Source: Planctomycetia bacterium
GTDB taxonomy: Bacteria; Planctomycetota; Planctomycetia; Pirellulales; Thermoguttaceae
Assembly (NCBI GenBank): GCA_030527205.1
Contig: JAUNBG010000012.1
Coordinates: 19,623 to 83,622 of the forward strand
Direction of reading: 5' to 3'
Length of the DNA stretch: 64,000 nucleotides
Every line of letters begins with the position of its first letter. Within the stretch, counting starts at the first letter, position 1. Shown here piece after piece: positions 17,753 through 26,566 of this stretch. A program made the position numbers and the translations under genes. The notes below the pieces were generated by a model, which had not been told where the DNA came from, did no database searches, and saw only the letters and a program-made list of their open reading frames with translations.

Positions 17753-18895
17753 TTACATCGAAGATTTCGATTCGCCGCCTGCGATTGTTCCCATGGCGCC
17801 CCAAACTCCAAACGGGCTGAATCCGGCAAATTCTTTTCCGATATTTCCAGCTGAAGTTGAATAGGCTGTTCCGTTGATATCCGCGTCCATATCGCCGCAA
17901 TCAATTGTATCGGAAACAAAACGAACGCTTCCGTCTGCCATTGACGCATTGACGCCGCCGCTGTGATTGCTTTGGGCTGAACAGATTCCATAGCCCCAAC
18001 CAGCTTGACCGTTACCGCTTCCATAGGAACGGGCATTAGGAGAGTTCGGCGGAAGAATTGTCTGGAAACCGGTAATGCTGACATTGCCTTCGGCATAACA
18101 TTGACCGCGTTCAAATGTACAGGCGCTGACTCCTGCTGCGAAAACGGTTCGATTGGTTGAATTGACAACGTTCAGAACGTTTCGGGGAATAACGACTTCG
18201 CCAGATCCAAGCAGAGCAATTCCGCCTTTGATATTGGCAGATCCTTGCGTATGCCCGACAACGAGTTCAGAATAGGCAACCGTATTGGAGGTTCCATCGG
18301 AAAGAGAGCCCATTGTATTTGTAACGACATGCCGATAATTGTTAATGGCGGTTGCTGTAAAAAGACCGCCTGGATAGAAACCGCGGGAAGACATTGCAGA
18401 TTCATCGGTTTGATAAATTGAATCACCGAAACTTCCGCAATAATTGGTTCGAGCGGCATTATTGACCCAAGTTGATTTTTGCCTTGAATTTCCGTCAGAA
18501 GGACACATCAGATAGGGAATCGACTCATTATAAAGTCCTGAAGCGTTCCATTGGGAATCCGGGAACCCGTCCGTTTTCAGTCTGTCATATTGAGCGGATT
18601 GTTCGGTAAACGGGAGCAGCCAAACATGATGACCGACCCAGGCATAATCATAACCAAAACCGCCGCCTCGCGCCGGAGGAAATGAATTGTTGGAATCATG
18701 ATACATATGCGTTGCCAATGTAATCTGTTTCAGATTATTTGTGCATTGCATTCTTCGAGCCGCTTCTCGAGCTGCTTGAACTGCCGGCAAAAGAAGACCA
18801 ATCAAGATTCCGATAATAGCGATAACAACAAGAAGTTCAACGAGAGTGAAGCCTAATCTACCCCCCCCCCCCATTTTAACAAAATTCGTTTTCAT
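17753..18895 (-). CDS. DUF1559 prepilin-like protein with G12 tract in the leader
   Basis: A 380-residue protein with a type IV prepilin N-terminus: a short leader, the cleavage and methylation site '[20 protein letters not shown]', then '[19 protein letters not shown]', the standard DUF1559 opening. The C-terminal block '[23 protein letters not shown]' is the family's second signature. Such proteins are greatly expanded in planctomycetes and are thought to be secreted pseudopilins. The ATG has 'ggagaac' upstream. The leader encodes Met-Gly-Gly-Gly-Gly from an unbroken run of 12 G (18861-18872 on the plus strand as C); loss or gain of one G would abolish the frame. The lipoprotein gene follows. 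Peptidase recognition by a PilD-type enzyme is inferred. Confidence 0.9.
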   Translation of the reverse strand: MKTNFVKMGGGGRLGFTLVELLVVIAIIGILIGLLLPAVQAAREAARRMQCTNNLKQITLATHMYHDSNNSFPPARGGGFGYDYAWVGHHVWLLPFTEQSAQYDRLKTDGFPDSQWNASGLYNESIPYLMCPSDGNSRQKSTWVNNAARTNYCGSFGDSIYQTDESAMSSRGFYPGGLFTATAINNYRHVVTNTMGSLSDGTSNTVAYSELVVGHTQGSANIKGGIALLGSGEVVIPRNVLNVVNSTNRTVFAAGVSACTFERGQCYAEGNVSITGFQTILPPNSPNARSYGSGNGQAGWGYGICSAQSNHSGGVNASMADGSVRFVSDTIDCGDMDADINGTAYSTSAGNIGKEFAGFSPFGVWGAMGTIAGGESKSSM

Positions 18896-18921
18896 TTTAG
18901 TTCTCCGAAATACTTTGTTAT

Positions 18922-18941
18922 ATTATATCTCTTTTAGAGAT
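18922..18941 (-). promoter_or_regulatory. Possible -10 box with overlapping palindrome upstream of the prepilin
   Basis: On the minus strand TATAAT (plus 18922-18927) lies about 27 nt before the prepilin ATG. It abuts a small palindrome ATCTCttttaGAGAT (18927-18941). No clear -35 box is seen, so this is tentative. Confidence 0.35.
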
Positions 18942-19025
18942 AACCATTAAGTTCTAATATTAAACAATAGGCAACCTTTTGTCAAGCAATGTATCAAAAA
19001 ATTATTTTTCTGAATATTTTTCAAT

Positions 19026-20567
19026 CTATTTTTCATCCGGTTCCATTTCCTGAATAATCCAGGCAAGTCGACCCAGGACGCGCAGATAAAACATTGGGGT
19101 TATACTGAATAAAAAGGTTGCGAAAACGGAAGCAAAAAGAACAAACCAGAAGGAATCCGTATTTTTGGCAACAGCAAGAAGCAAAACAGTCGCCGCAAAA
19201 AGGCTGAACGCAACGAGAATAACAGAGAAAAAATAAAACTTGATCCAAAACCCTTTGATTTTTTTGAAACTTCGATAAACATTTTTTGAAAGAAGAGCAA
19301 AAAGGGAATCGGTTTCCATACAAGACAGAAAAAAGACAGGAAAAAGGAAAATAACGCCAATAAGGAAGCTGAAATCGCCGAACCCCAAGGGCGAGAAAAG
19401 GAAATACCAAGGAAGACCGCTCAACAAAATAATGATGCCAAACCAGGCGAACTGTCCAAATCCGCCGATAAAACTGAATTCCGGCCCTTCCTCTAATTGG
19501 TCGTCTCCGTTCGCTGTCGCCTCAAAAACATAAAAGGAGTTGGGAATCGACAAAATGCCCCAAAGAAAACTGAACAGAAACAAAATAACGCGATCTCCCC
19601 AAATGGCGCGAAAGAAAACGTTAAGAGTTTTTGTTGATTCGATTTCGCCGAATTGCAAATGAATATAATATTGCATTGCCAAATAAAAAGGAATCAATCC
19701 CATTGAAACAATGACCAAAACTCGAACCAAAAATCGAGGCGATAAAAGCGGACGGAATAAATGAGTCCAAAACGGTTTATCGGGAAGTTGAGGACGTTCT
19801 GGAATCAACAATCTATCCGGATCTTCTCCGGCTATTTCTTTGGCTTCTCTCGCCCTTCGACGACGTTCATAAAGATCGTCCAGAGACGGCGCCGTTTGAA
19901 ATTTCGACTCTTTTTCAAGATCGGAATGTTTCGAATAAGAGAACGATTCGCGTTCGGATTTTTTCTTTTCTCCCGAAAATTGAGGCGGCGATTTTGGAAG
20001 GGAAACGTCAGAAAAGGATTCCGGCGATTCTTTAAGCGAATAAATGTCTTCCGATAACTCTTGTTTCGAATATTCTTCTTTTAATGCTTTTTTATCGGAC
20101 AAATCATCCGAAATCGTCGCGGAAACGTTTCCGGATGAACGCTCCGGTCTCTGTTCCAATTTGTTCAACGAAGAAACAGAATCGCTCGATTTTTGCTCAT
20201 CTGAACGATTCGGATTCTCAATAAATTCCGAACGCTCTGATAAAGCTGAATTATCAGAATAAGCCAAACAAATCAAGCTGTCTGGCTGAGTTGGGACGTT
20301 TGAATGAACCGGTTTATTCGCGACGTTTGGTTCGTTTGCGATATTTGATCCATTTGCGCAATTTGACTTGTCTGCATTATTTAGTCTGGCTTGATTGTTT
20401 AAGCAAACCGAGTCAACAGGATCATCAGAACGAATCGAATTGATGGGATTTGTTTCGGGAAAGTCTGACTTTTGAGATTCCGTCGACGCAGAAACATTTT
20501 TTTCTGAACTTTTTTCTGAAGCCAATGAATAAATGTCAGAATCTTCGAATTTCTCTTGATTGCCCAT
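19026..20567 (-). CDS. Six-helix membrane protein with long acidic, Ser/Asn-rich N-terminus
   Basis: A 513-residue protein that I do not recognise. Residues 1-225 are polar and low in complexity, rich in Ser, Asn, Glu and Asp, and probably disordered. A basic stretch 'YERRRRAREAKEI' and a Pro-rich 'PERPQLPDKPFW' lead into about six hydrophobic helices between residues 275 and 500 ('RVLVIVSMGLIPFYLAM', 'VILFLFSFLWGILSIPNSFY', 'WFGIIILLSGLPWYFLF', 'FLIGVIFLFPVFFLS', 'FFSVILVAFSLFAATVLL', 'FVLFASVFATFLFSITPMFY'). The start has 'aggcagaac' upstream. It is monocistronic. Similar layouts occur in planctomycete membrane proteins of unknown role; no transporter motif is seen. Confidence 0.75.
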   Translation of the reverse strand: MGNQEKFEDSDIYSLASEKSSEKNVSASTESQKSDFPETNPINSIRSDDPVDSVCLNNQARLNNADKSNCANGSNIANEPNVANKPVHSNVPTQPDSLICLAYSDNSALSERSEFIENPNRSDEQKSSDSVSSLNKLEQRPERSSGNVSATISDDLSDKKALKEEYSKQELSEDIYSLKESPESFSDVSLPKSPPQFSGEKKKSERESFSYSKHSDLEKESKFQTAPSLDDLYERRRRAREAKEIAGEDPDRLLIPERPQLPDKPFWTHLFRPLLSPRFLVRVLVIVSMGLIPFYLAMQYYIHLQFGEIESTKTLNVFFRAIWGDRVILFLFSFLWGILSIPNSFYVFEATANGDDQLEEGPEFSFIGGFGQFAWFGIIILLSGLPWYFLFSPLGFGDFSFLIGVIFLFPVFFLSCMETDSLFALLSKNVYRSFKKIKGFWIKFYFFSVILVAFSLFAATVLLLAVAKNTDSFWFVLFASVFATFLFSITPMFYLRVLGRLAWIIQEMEPDEK

Positions 20568-20591
20568 TGTTCTGCCTTAATTTATTCGATC

Positions 20592-20700
20592 TGTTTATAC
20601 CGAAACCGGATTGGGTAACGACAGACTTCGCTTTCTGTAATCTTCTTGTCTTTGCCGAACTTGCGAAGCCAACGATTTGGGATTTTCCTTTGGCTTGAGT
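20592..20700 (-). repeat. Degenerate dispersed repeat R3, representative copy
   Basis: The minus strand reads 'cccaaatcgttgg', then 'cgcaagttcggcaaag' and 'gattacagaaagcgaag'. Similar order and wording appear near 26440-26515 (minus), 33285-33360 (minus), 42565-42640 (plus) and 53075-53150 (plus). The copies are short and diverged, so the family is tentative. Confidence 0.3.
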
Positions 20701-20806
20701 CAAGTTTGACCAATTTTCCGTTTGAAAAACTCAATGTTCTCTTTCGAAACAGAACTTCTCAAATTCGACTTGCAAAATTTGATTTAAAAACCAACTTTCA
20801 TCATTT

Positions 20807-20917
20807 AGGAACTTCGAAAAACCCCTTCGGAGCGCGGATGTCTCGTCCGCAGGAACGGGTTCTAACGACTTTATTCAAAATGCGTTTGTTGAAAAATCTG
20901 TTTTTTTTAGAACTTCC
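20807..20917. repeat. Dispersed inverted-repeat element R1, copy E
   Basis: Both ends are present: left 'aggaacttcgaaaaacc', right 'ttttttttagaacttcc'. The core is 'ggagcgcggatgtctcgtcc' and the distal half has 'cgtttgttgaaaaatctg'. This copy is inverted relative to A-C. It lies between the six-helix membrane protein and the transporter gene; the spacer 20568-20972 has no gene. Confidence 0.85.
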
Positions 20918-20972
20918 AATTTCTATTATAGCCTTTCTATTATAGCCGCCTTTTAATGTTTTTTCGACATTT

Positions 20973-22385
20973 TCAAACGGATTGTTGATTTTCTTCTTTT
21001 TCGCGGCGCTCTTTTTCCAAAATTTCTGGCGGAGTCGCATTCAAAATCAGACCAAACAGCAACATTGCGGCAAAAGAACAAATAAAGAGCATAATGAAAA
21101 TGGCGTTCCATTCGCCGGTTGCGTTTACCAGACTTCCGACGCCCAATCCCGTAACAATCGTTGCCAAATAACCAAATAAACCGGTTAAACCGCTCGAAGA
21201 AGCTCCCGCCTTTTTCGTTGCCAAAGTCGCGGCAACGCAACCGATTAAACATTGAGGCCCATAAATGAAGAATCCAAGACCACAAAGGAAACTCGCATTA
21301 ACCATTAAAGACGAAGAATCGGCATACCAAAAGAAAAAGGAAACAATCGAACAGCCGAGCATATAAAGCAGGCAAACTTTTGCGCCGCGTCCCTTGAATA
21401 ATTTATCCATAAGAATTCCGCTCAAAATGATTCCCAAAGCGCCAAACAACTCATAACCGGCCGTTGCCCAGCCTGCATGTTTAATATCGATTCCTTTTTC
21501 GGTTAAAAATGTCGGAGCCCAATCGAGAATGGAAAATCGAACGATATAAACAAAAAAGTTGGCGAAGCAGAGAACCCAAACCGCCCAATTTGAAAAAACA
21601 TGTTCCACTAAAATATCCCAAAATGATTCTTCGTCGGTTTTCGGAACGGCGTTTGAAACATTTCCGGCAAGGCAAGCGTTCGCTTGAGAGCGTTCAGCAA
21701 GCGTCGGACGACCGTTTTTGCGATCATAATAATCTTCAACCGGTTCAAACCCCATTGACTCCGGCGTATCCCGCAGAGCCCATAAAAGGAAAATGGAACC
21801 GGAAACAGCTAAAGCGGCGGGAACAAAAAAGCAATAGCGCCAACCAAGCGCAACGACAAAACTGTTCATAATGAAAAGAAGGCCTGCGCCCATCGAATGC
21901 GAAATATTCCAAGTCGCAAATTTAATTCCGCGTTCTTCCGGGGCGAACCAATGGCAAAGACTTTTGGCGCAAGGGGGAAATCCCATTCCTTGAACCCAAC
22001 CGTTAATAATCCAGAAAGTTCCCATAATCCAGGAAAGACTGCTGAATCCGAAACCGATATTCGTCAAAGCGGCTAAAAACAGACCCGCAGACATAAAATA
22101 ACGCGGATTGACGCGATCGCTCCACATTCCATTGACAAATCGGGCAACGCCATAAAGAACGCCATGCGCCGTCAAATAAAAACCGAGCATTGGTTTGGTT
22201 ATTCCGAGTTCCTCTTCGATTCCCGGCATTGCCATTGTTATGCTTTTGCGAACAAAATAAAAGAATATATAACCGATCATTGTCGAAAACAAAATTCGAT
22301 TTCGCCAATATTCATAGTCTTTATTCGGTTGAGGAACATTCGGAGCGGAATGATTCAACGGCTGAACCGATTCGTATTGAGACAT
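20973..22385 (-). CDS. OPA-family sugar-phosphate / glycerol-3-phosphate antiporter (MFS)
   Basis: A 470-residue inner-membrane transporter with about 12 hydrophobic segments. 'FYFVRKSITMAMPGIEEELG' followed by 'GFYLTAHGVLYGVARFVNG' and 'WSDRVNPRYFM' is the organophosphate:phosphate antiporter (GlpT/UhpT/UhpC) pattern. 'GWVQGMGFPPCAKSLCHWF' and 'ERGIKFATWNISHSMGAG' are further OPA blocks. The conserved arginine that binds phosphate in the family appears to be the one in 'FVRKS'. Upstream 'aggaaaat' supports the ATG. The HAD phosphatase gene ends 58 nt upstream on the same strand, so the pair probably imports a phosphorylated metabolite and dephosphorylates it. The true substrate (glycerol-3-phosphate or a hexose phosphate) cannot be read from the sequence. 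Confidence 0.88.
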   Translation of the reverse strand: MSQYESVQPLNHSAPNVPQPNKDYEYWRNRILFSTMIGYIFFYFVRKSITMAMPGIEEELGITKPMLGFYLTAHGVLYGVARFVNGMWSDRVNPRYFMSAGLFLAALTNIGFGFSSLSWIMGTFWIINGWVQGMGFPPCAKSLCHWFAPEERGIKFATWNISHSMGAGLLFIMNSFVVALGWRYCFFVPAALAVSGSIFLLWALRDTPESMGFEPVEDYYDRKNGRPTLAERSQANACLAGNVSNAVPKTDEESFWDILVEHVFSNWAVWVLCFANFFVYIVRFSILDWAPTFLTEKGIDIKHAGWATAGYELFGALGIILSGILMDKLFKGRGAKVCLLYMLGCSIVSFFFWYADSSSLMVNASFLCGLGFFIYGPQCLIGCVAATLATKKAGASSSGLTGLFGYLATIVTGLGVGSLVNATGEWNAIFIMLFICSFAAMLLFGLILNATPPEILEKERREKEENQQSV

Positions 22386-22443
22386 TGATTTTCCTTTCTG
22401 GAAAGAGAGAAGTCCAAAAAATGGATGATTGAGAATAGAATTA

Positions 22444-23301
22444 TTATTGCCGGCTTTCTTTCAATAATTGAGCCAGGGTTGAAATATTATCGAGGACAAG
22501 CTCCGGTTGCATTCCGCTTTCAGCAAGAGTTTCAAGCGTCGCTTCGCCCGTTAAAACAAGAACGCCGACAATGCCTGCCCGTCTGGCCATTTCGAGATCT
22601 GTATAAAGCCGATCGCCGACCATTGCGATTTCGTCTTTTTGAAGATTATAACGGGCCATAATTCCCTGTAACATTTCCGGACTCGGTTTGCCGGGAATCG
22701 CTTCAGGTTCGCGTTCTGTAACGTCTTTAATCAAAGCGCAGACCGCTCCGCAATCGACGAGAACCGTTTGTTTGTCGGTCGGGCAAACAGTATCCGGATG
22801 CGTTGCGATAAACGGCTTGCCTTGTTGAACCCAATAAGTTCCTTTACAGAGACGGTCATAAGTCAACGTTGTATCAAACGCGACAATAATCATTTCCGGT
22901 TCCTCTTCGTCATATTCGGTAATCATTTTGTAACCGAATTCCGTAAATTCCTGACGGAGACTTTCTGTTCCCAAAACATAAATTGATTTGACATCGGGAT
23001 AATGCTGACGCAAATAATAAAGCGTCGCCAACGACGAAGTAAAAATGTTATCGTCTTTTCCCTTGAGCCCAAGTTTTGTGATTTTTTGAAGATAATCTTT
23101 TGCGCTTGTCGATGAGTTGTTCGTCAAATATGTATAGCCGATTCCCATCGATTCCAAAGCGTCAAACGTCGATTTTGTATAAGGAAATAAAATTTTGCCT
23201 TTATAAATTGTTCCGTCCATATCAAAAACGACATGTTTGATTTTCGAGAGATCGACTTTGTCATCGAAATAAATAATGGAAGCGTTTTTTTGGTTGTTCA
23301 T
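22444..23301 (-). CDS. HAD-IIA phosphatase (NagD / phosphoglycolate-type)
   Basis: A 285-residue cytosolic phosphatase. Motif I is 'VVFDMDGTIYKG' with Asp27 as the nucleophile and Asp29 as the acid/base. Motif II is 'YLTNNSST' near residue 60, and the C-terminal motif is 'AMVGDRLYTDLEMARRAG' with 'GKPSPEML' before it, typical of the type IIA capped HAD group that includes NagD, AraL and 2-phosphoglycolate or glycerol-3-phosphate phosphatases. It precedes the OPA transporter by 58 nt in the same direction, which favours a sugar- or glycerol-phosphate substrate. No strong ribosome site is visible at the chosen ATG, but the N-terminal extension before motif I is short and plausible. Confidence 0.88.
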   Translation of the reverse strand: MNNQKNASIIYFDDKVDLSKIKHVVFDMDGTIYKGKILFPYTKSTFDALESMGIGYTYLTNNSSTSAKDYLQKITKLGLKGKDDNIFTSSLATLYYLRQHYPDVKSIYVLGTESLRQEFTEFGYKMITEYDEEEPEMIIVAFDTTLTYDRLCKGTYWVQQGKPFIATHPDTVCPTDKQTVLVDCGAVCALIKDVTEREPEAIPGKPSPEMLQGIMARYNLQKDEIAMVGDRLYTDLEMARRAGIVGVLVLTGEATLETLAESGMQPELVLDNISTLAQLLKESRQ

Positions 23302-23395
23302 ATTGATTACAAAAACTTAAAAGAAATTTTTAGATTATTATAAATAAAACGACAATTAACAGACAAAAAACAACAATTCAATATTTGAAAGAAAA

Positions 23396-24730
23396 TTAAT
23401 CTTTGATAAAATAAAGAGCCTCAAGGGTTCGGAGATAAATGCCGCCGTCCAGAAAAACAGGGGTTGCCCAAACTCCGGACTCGAGTTTGTTTTCAGCGAT
23501 TTTTTCGAGCTCGGATCCGGCTTTATAAATCCAACCGGTTCCCTGGCGTCCGAAGAAATAAAGTTTATCGCCGACCAAGACAGGCGAACTGTAAATATTT
23601 TCGTTGAGAGAGTCTTTCCAAAGCATTTTTGAAGTTTTTGCATTAAGACAGGCAATTTCGCCCTGATCACTCAAACAGTATAGAAGTCCGTCATTAAGCA
23701 ACAGGGAAGGCGTATAAGGGGGCGTCGGATTGCGTTGCAAAGACCAATTGAAATGCGTTTCAGTAACGTCGCCTGTTCCGTCGGTTCGAATGGAATTCAG
23801 AATTTTTCGCGGATATGCTTCGGAAATATAAAGATTCGACTCATCCCAAGCGGCCGAACTGACGCTCATTTTTGATTTCGTTTGAACAAACCAAAAGATT
23901 TGTCCCGTTTGAGGATCATAACTGATGATCAAACTGCCGCAGGTATTCAAAATGAGTTGATCTTTTCCCGACGAATGAATCAAAACAGGCGAAGCATAAC
24001 AGCCTTCTGTGTTGTTGGGACGCTCGGTTTCCCAAACAAGATTTCCCGTTTGAGAATCAAATGCTTTTAAGACGCCCGCCTCATATTGATTGTCATTGCA
24101 GACAATAACCGTTTTTTTATAAATGAGTGGCGAGGCAGAATAGCCATGATCCGCCTTGTTGGAACCCAACGATTGATTCCATAAAACATTTCCGTCCAAA
24201 TCGCAACAGAACAGATGAACTTGCGAGTTTAAAAGAAACGAATAAAAAAGTCGTTCGCCGTCGGAAGCAATCGTTTGACTTGTCCAGGAATTATCCGGAT
24301 GAATTCTTCGAGAAGTTCCGGTCATGAGCGGAGCTTGTTTGATTATTTTTCCCGATTTTCGATCTAAAATGAGAATGGAAATCGTAACGTTGTCATTTTC
24401 CCCTTTTTCGCCAATCGGGAGATAAATATGATCGCCAAGAATGGTTGGCGTTCCGTGTCCGGCCCCAGGAAGCAACGTTTTCCAGGCAATATTTTTCTTT
24501 TCGTTCCATTCCAACGGCGCAATGTTTTGCTGAGCAATGCCGTTTCTCGTTATGCCTCGCCAAAAAGGATAATCGTTGGCAAACTGAGCTAAAAAAGTTG
24601 CATTCTGCGTTTCATCGGACGTTAAAACATCAGGCGTAGCAAAATCGGTCGGCAGGTCATTTGCGTCGGAACAAGAAGTTAAAATCGTTAGAATTAATAA
24701 AGGAAGCAAGAGAAAAAAATTGTTTTTCAT
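23396..24730 (-). CDS. PQQ-type beta-propeller lipoprotein
   Basis: A 444-residue exported lipoprotein: 'MKNNFFLLLPLLILTILTSC' puts the lipidated Cys at residue 20. The body shows BamB/PQQ-type propeller repeats, seen as 'WNEKKNIAWKTLLPGAGHGTP', 'DLDGNVLWNQSLG', 'DSQTGNLVWETERPN', 'DPQTGQIFWFVQTK' and 'NAKTSKMLWKDSL'. The start 'PFWRGITRNGIAQQ' is the usual opening of this large planctomycete family. No catalytic residues of quinoprotein dehydrogenases are visible, so a scaffolding or sensing role is more likely than alcohol oxidation. I prefer the ATG at 24730 over the open-frame start at 24772 because it places the signal peptide at the N-terminus. It stands alone. Confidence 0.85.
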   Translation of the reverse strand: MKNNFFLLLPLLILTILTSCSDANDLPTDFATPDVLTSDETQNATFLAQFANDYPFWRGITRNGIAQQNIAPLEWNEKKNIAWKTLLPGAGHGTPTILGDHIYLPIGEKGENDNVTISILILDRKSGKIIKQAPLMTGTSRRIHPDNSWTSQTIASDGERLFYSFLLNSQVHLFCCDLDGNVLWNQSLGSNKADHGYSASPLIYKKTVIVCNDNQYEAGVLKAFDSQTGNLVWETERPNNTEGCYASPVLIHSSGKDQLILNTCGSLIISYDPQTGQIFWFVQTKSKMSVSSAAWDESNLYISEAYPRKILNSIRTDGTGDVTETHFNWSLQRNPTPPYTPSLLLNDGLLYCLSDQGEIACLNAKTSKMLWKDSLNENIYSSPVLVGDKLYFFGRQGTGWIYKAGSELEKIAENKLESGVWATPVFLDGGIYLRTLEALYFIKD

Positions 24731-25340
24731 GGGAATTATTTCTTGATTATCAGTGAAAATGAATGAAATCAAAATAATGTTTCAGTCCGAATTGATTAAA
24801 ACATTGAAATAATGGGAAGCTGAAAGAAAAAATCCTTTTTATCATTCGAAAATGTCTTAATCAATTATTTCTTGAGACAAAATGTCGTTCAAGACAAGAT
24901 TTCAGTATATCATCTTTTCAACCTAAAAGCAATATTGGCAGGCAAACCAATTTCAAACTTGACAAATCATAAATAATATTGTAGATTGTAAAATATTCAG
25001 TTGGACTAAACAAGAAAAAAAAGAAAAAACCGAAAAGGGCAACAGAATTCGATTTTGCGTTATTCGATCGATATTGCAAGCCTTGCGTCATTGCAGACTT
25101 TATGAGCGCAACGAACCTGTGATTTTCAACAAACTTGAGCAAGAACGCAAATTCCGAAAAATTGTCATATTTAAAATACTTGTTATATTAGGTTGAAAAT
25201 TCCTAAATCCCTGATCAAATTTCTTGATTTTTGTCTTTCGGATTATCAATGGCGAATGCCCATTGAATCCTGAAGATTGTTGCCCATCCTGATTTCCAAA
25301 CATTATCATTAAGCCATAAATATATAAAAGGAATATCATT
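24731..25340. other. Intergenic region between divergent genes, no gene found
   Basis: About 600 nt separate the propeller lipoprotein (minus) and the aldolase (plus). It is AT-rich and must hold both promoters. Open frames of 74 and 92 codons on the minus strand have no ribosome site or family features. I see no RNA gene. Confidence 0.5.
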
Positions 25341-26312
25341 GTGAACGCTCCCTGGATAATATATCGCCCAGAAATCAAAGTTTTAGACTGTACAATTCGC
25401 GATGGCGGTCTTGTTAACGATCATTTGTTTGGAGATCGTTTCGTTCAGGCGATCTACAAAACCTGTATCGAAGCAGGAGTTGATACGATGGAGATCGGTT
25501 ATAAAAATTCGGATCAATTTTTTTCTCCAACCAAAAATGGTCCTTGGAAATTTTGTAATGAAGACGATATTCGACGAATTGTCGATGATAATCCATCGGA
25601 GATGAGTATTGCCTGTATGATTGACGCAGGCAAATCAAACTGGAAAAAAGACGTTCTTCCGAAAGAAAAAAGCGTCGTTGATGTTATTCGGGTTGCCTTT
25701 TATGTTTATCAGGTTCCTGAAGCAATCGAAATGATTGAAGACGCTTTCCAGAAAGGTTATGAAGTCTCAGCGAATTTAATGGCGATTTCAACCGTTAATG
25801 ATCCCGAAATAGATCAGACTCTTGATATTCTCTCGCAGTCTTCCGTTTCGACCATTGTTGTCGTTGACAGTTATGGTTCCTTGATTCCAGAGCAGACCGA
25901 ATATTTGACGAAGAAATTTTTAAAATATGCCAAACCGAATGGCAAAGAAGTCGGGATTCATGCGCATAACAACCAGCAGTTGGCCTTTGCCAATTCGATC
26001 GAAGCGATTCGTCAAGGGGCAACTCGAGTCGACGCCTCAATAGGCGGTCTCGGTCGCGGAGCAGGAAATTGTCCTATGGAATTGATGCTTGGTTTTTTGC
26101 GTAACCCGAAATTCAAATTGCGTCCGATCTATAAATGTCTTGAAGATCAATTTTTGCTTTTGAAATGTCAAATGGAATGGGGGCCTTATCCGGAATATAT
26201 GATTACCGGTCAAAAGAATCAACATCCTCGAGCCGCCATTCAGGCAAGAGAAAGCGAAGTTCGAAATCAATTTACAGAATTCTTTGATAAAATATCGCAG
26301 GAAATAAGTTGA
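25341..26312 (+). CDS. HMGL-like (DRE-TIM) aldolase-type protein
   Basis: A 323-residue TIM-barrel protein. It starts with GTG at 25341, preceded by 'aaaaggaat'. The N-terminal 'VLDCTIRDGGLVNDH' is the DRE-type metal motif (Arg-Asp) of the HMG-CoA lyase/isopropylmalate synthase superfamily. 'GVDTMEIGYK' and the late block 'GKEVGIHAHNNQQLAFANS' contribute the metal-binding His-x-His. 'GATRVDASIGGLGRGAGNCP' matches the 4-hydroxy-2-oxovalerate aldolase-like branch. No acylating aldehyde dehydrogenase or meta-cleavage gene is near, so catechol degradation is unlikely; homologues often sit in surface-sugar gene sets. The fold and metal site are well supported; the substrate is not known. Confidence 0.85.
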   Translation: MNAPWIIYRPEIKVLDCTIRDGGLVNDHLFGDRFVQAIYKTCIEAGVDTMEIGYKNSDQFFSPTKNGPWKFCNEDDIRRIVDDNPSEMSIACMIDAGKSNWKKDVLPKEKSVVDVIRVAFYVYQVPEAIEMIEDAFQKGYEVSANLMAISTVNDPEIDQTLDILSQSSVSTIVVVDSYGSLIPEQTEYLTKKFLKYAKPNGKEVGIHAHNNQQLAFANSIEAIRQGATRVDASIGGLGRGAGNCPMELMLGFLRNPKFKLRPIYKCLEDQFLLLKCQMEWGPYPEYMITGQKNQHPRAAIQARESEVRNQFTEFFDKISQEIS

Positions 26313-26566
26313 ATCAATTTGTCTTCTGCTGAACTTGCCTTGATGAAACTCAAACTTTTTGAGAATTCGGGATTCTTATCTTTTAAAGGAAAACGGCAAC
26401 AAAAAGAGATTTTTTGATCCTTATTCAGACTCAATTCGGAATGGGATCAGGCTTTTTCTTCGCGTCTTTTTCTGTTGTTGCCAAAGCTGGCGAACGCAAC
26501 GATTCCGAAGATCAACAGGCTTAAGTATCGATAAATATTTCTCAATCCTCTAACCAAATTCAAATA

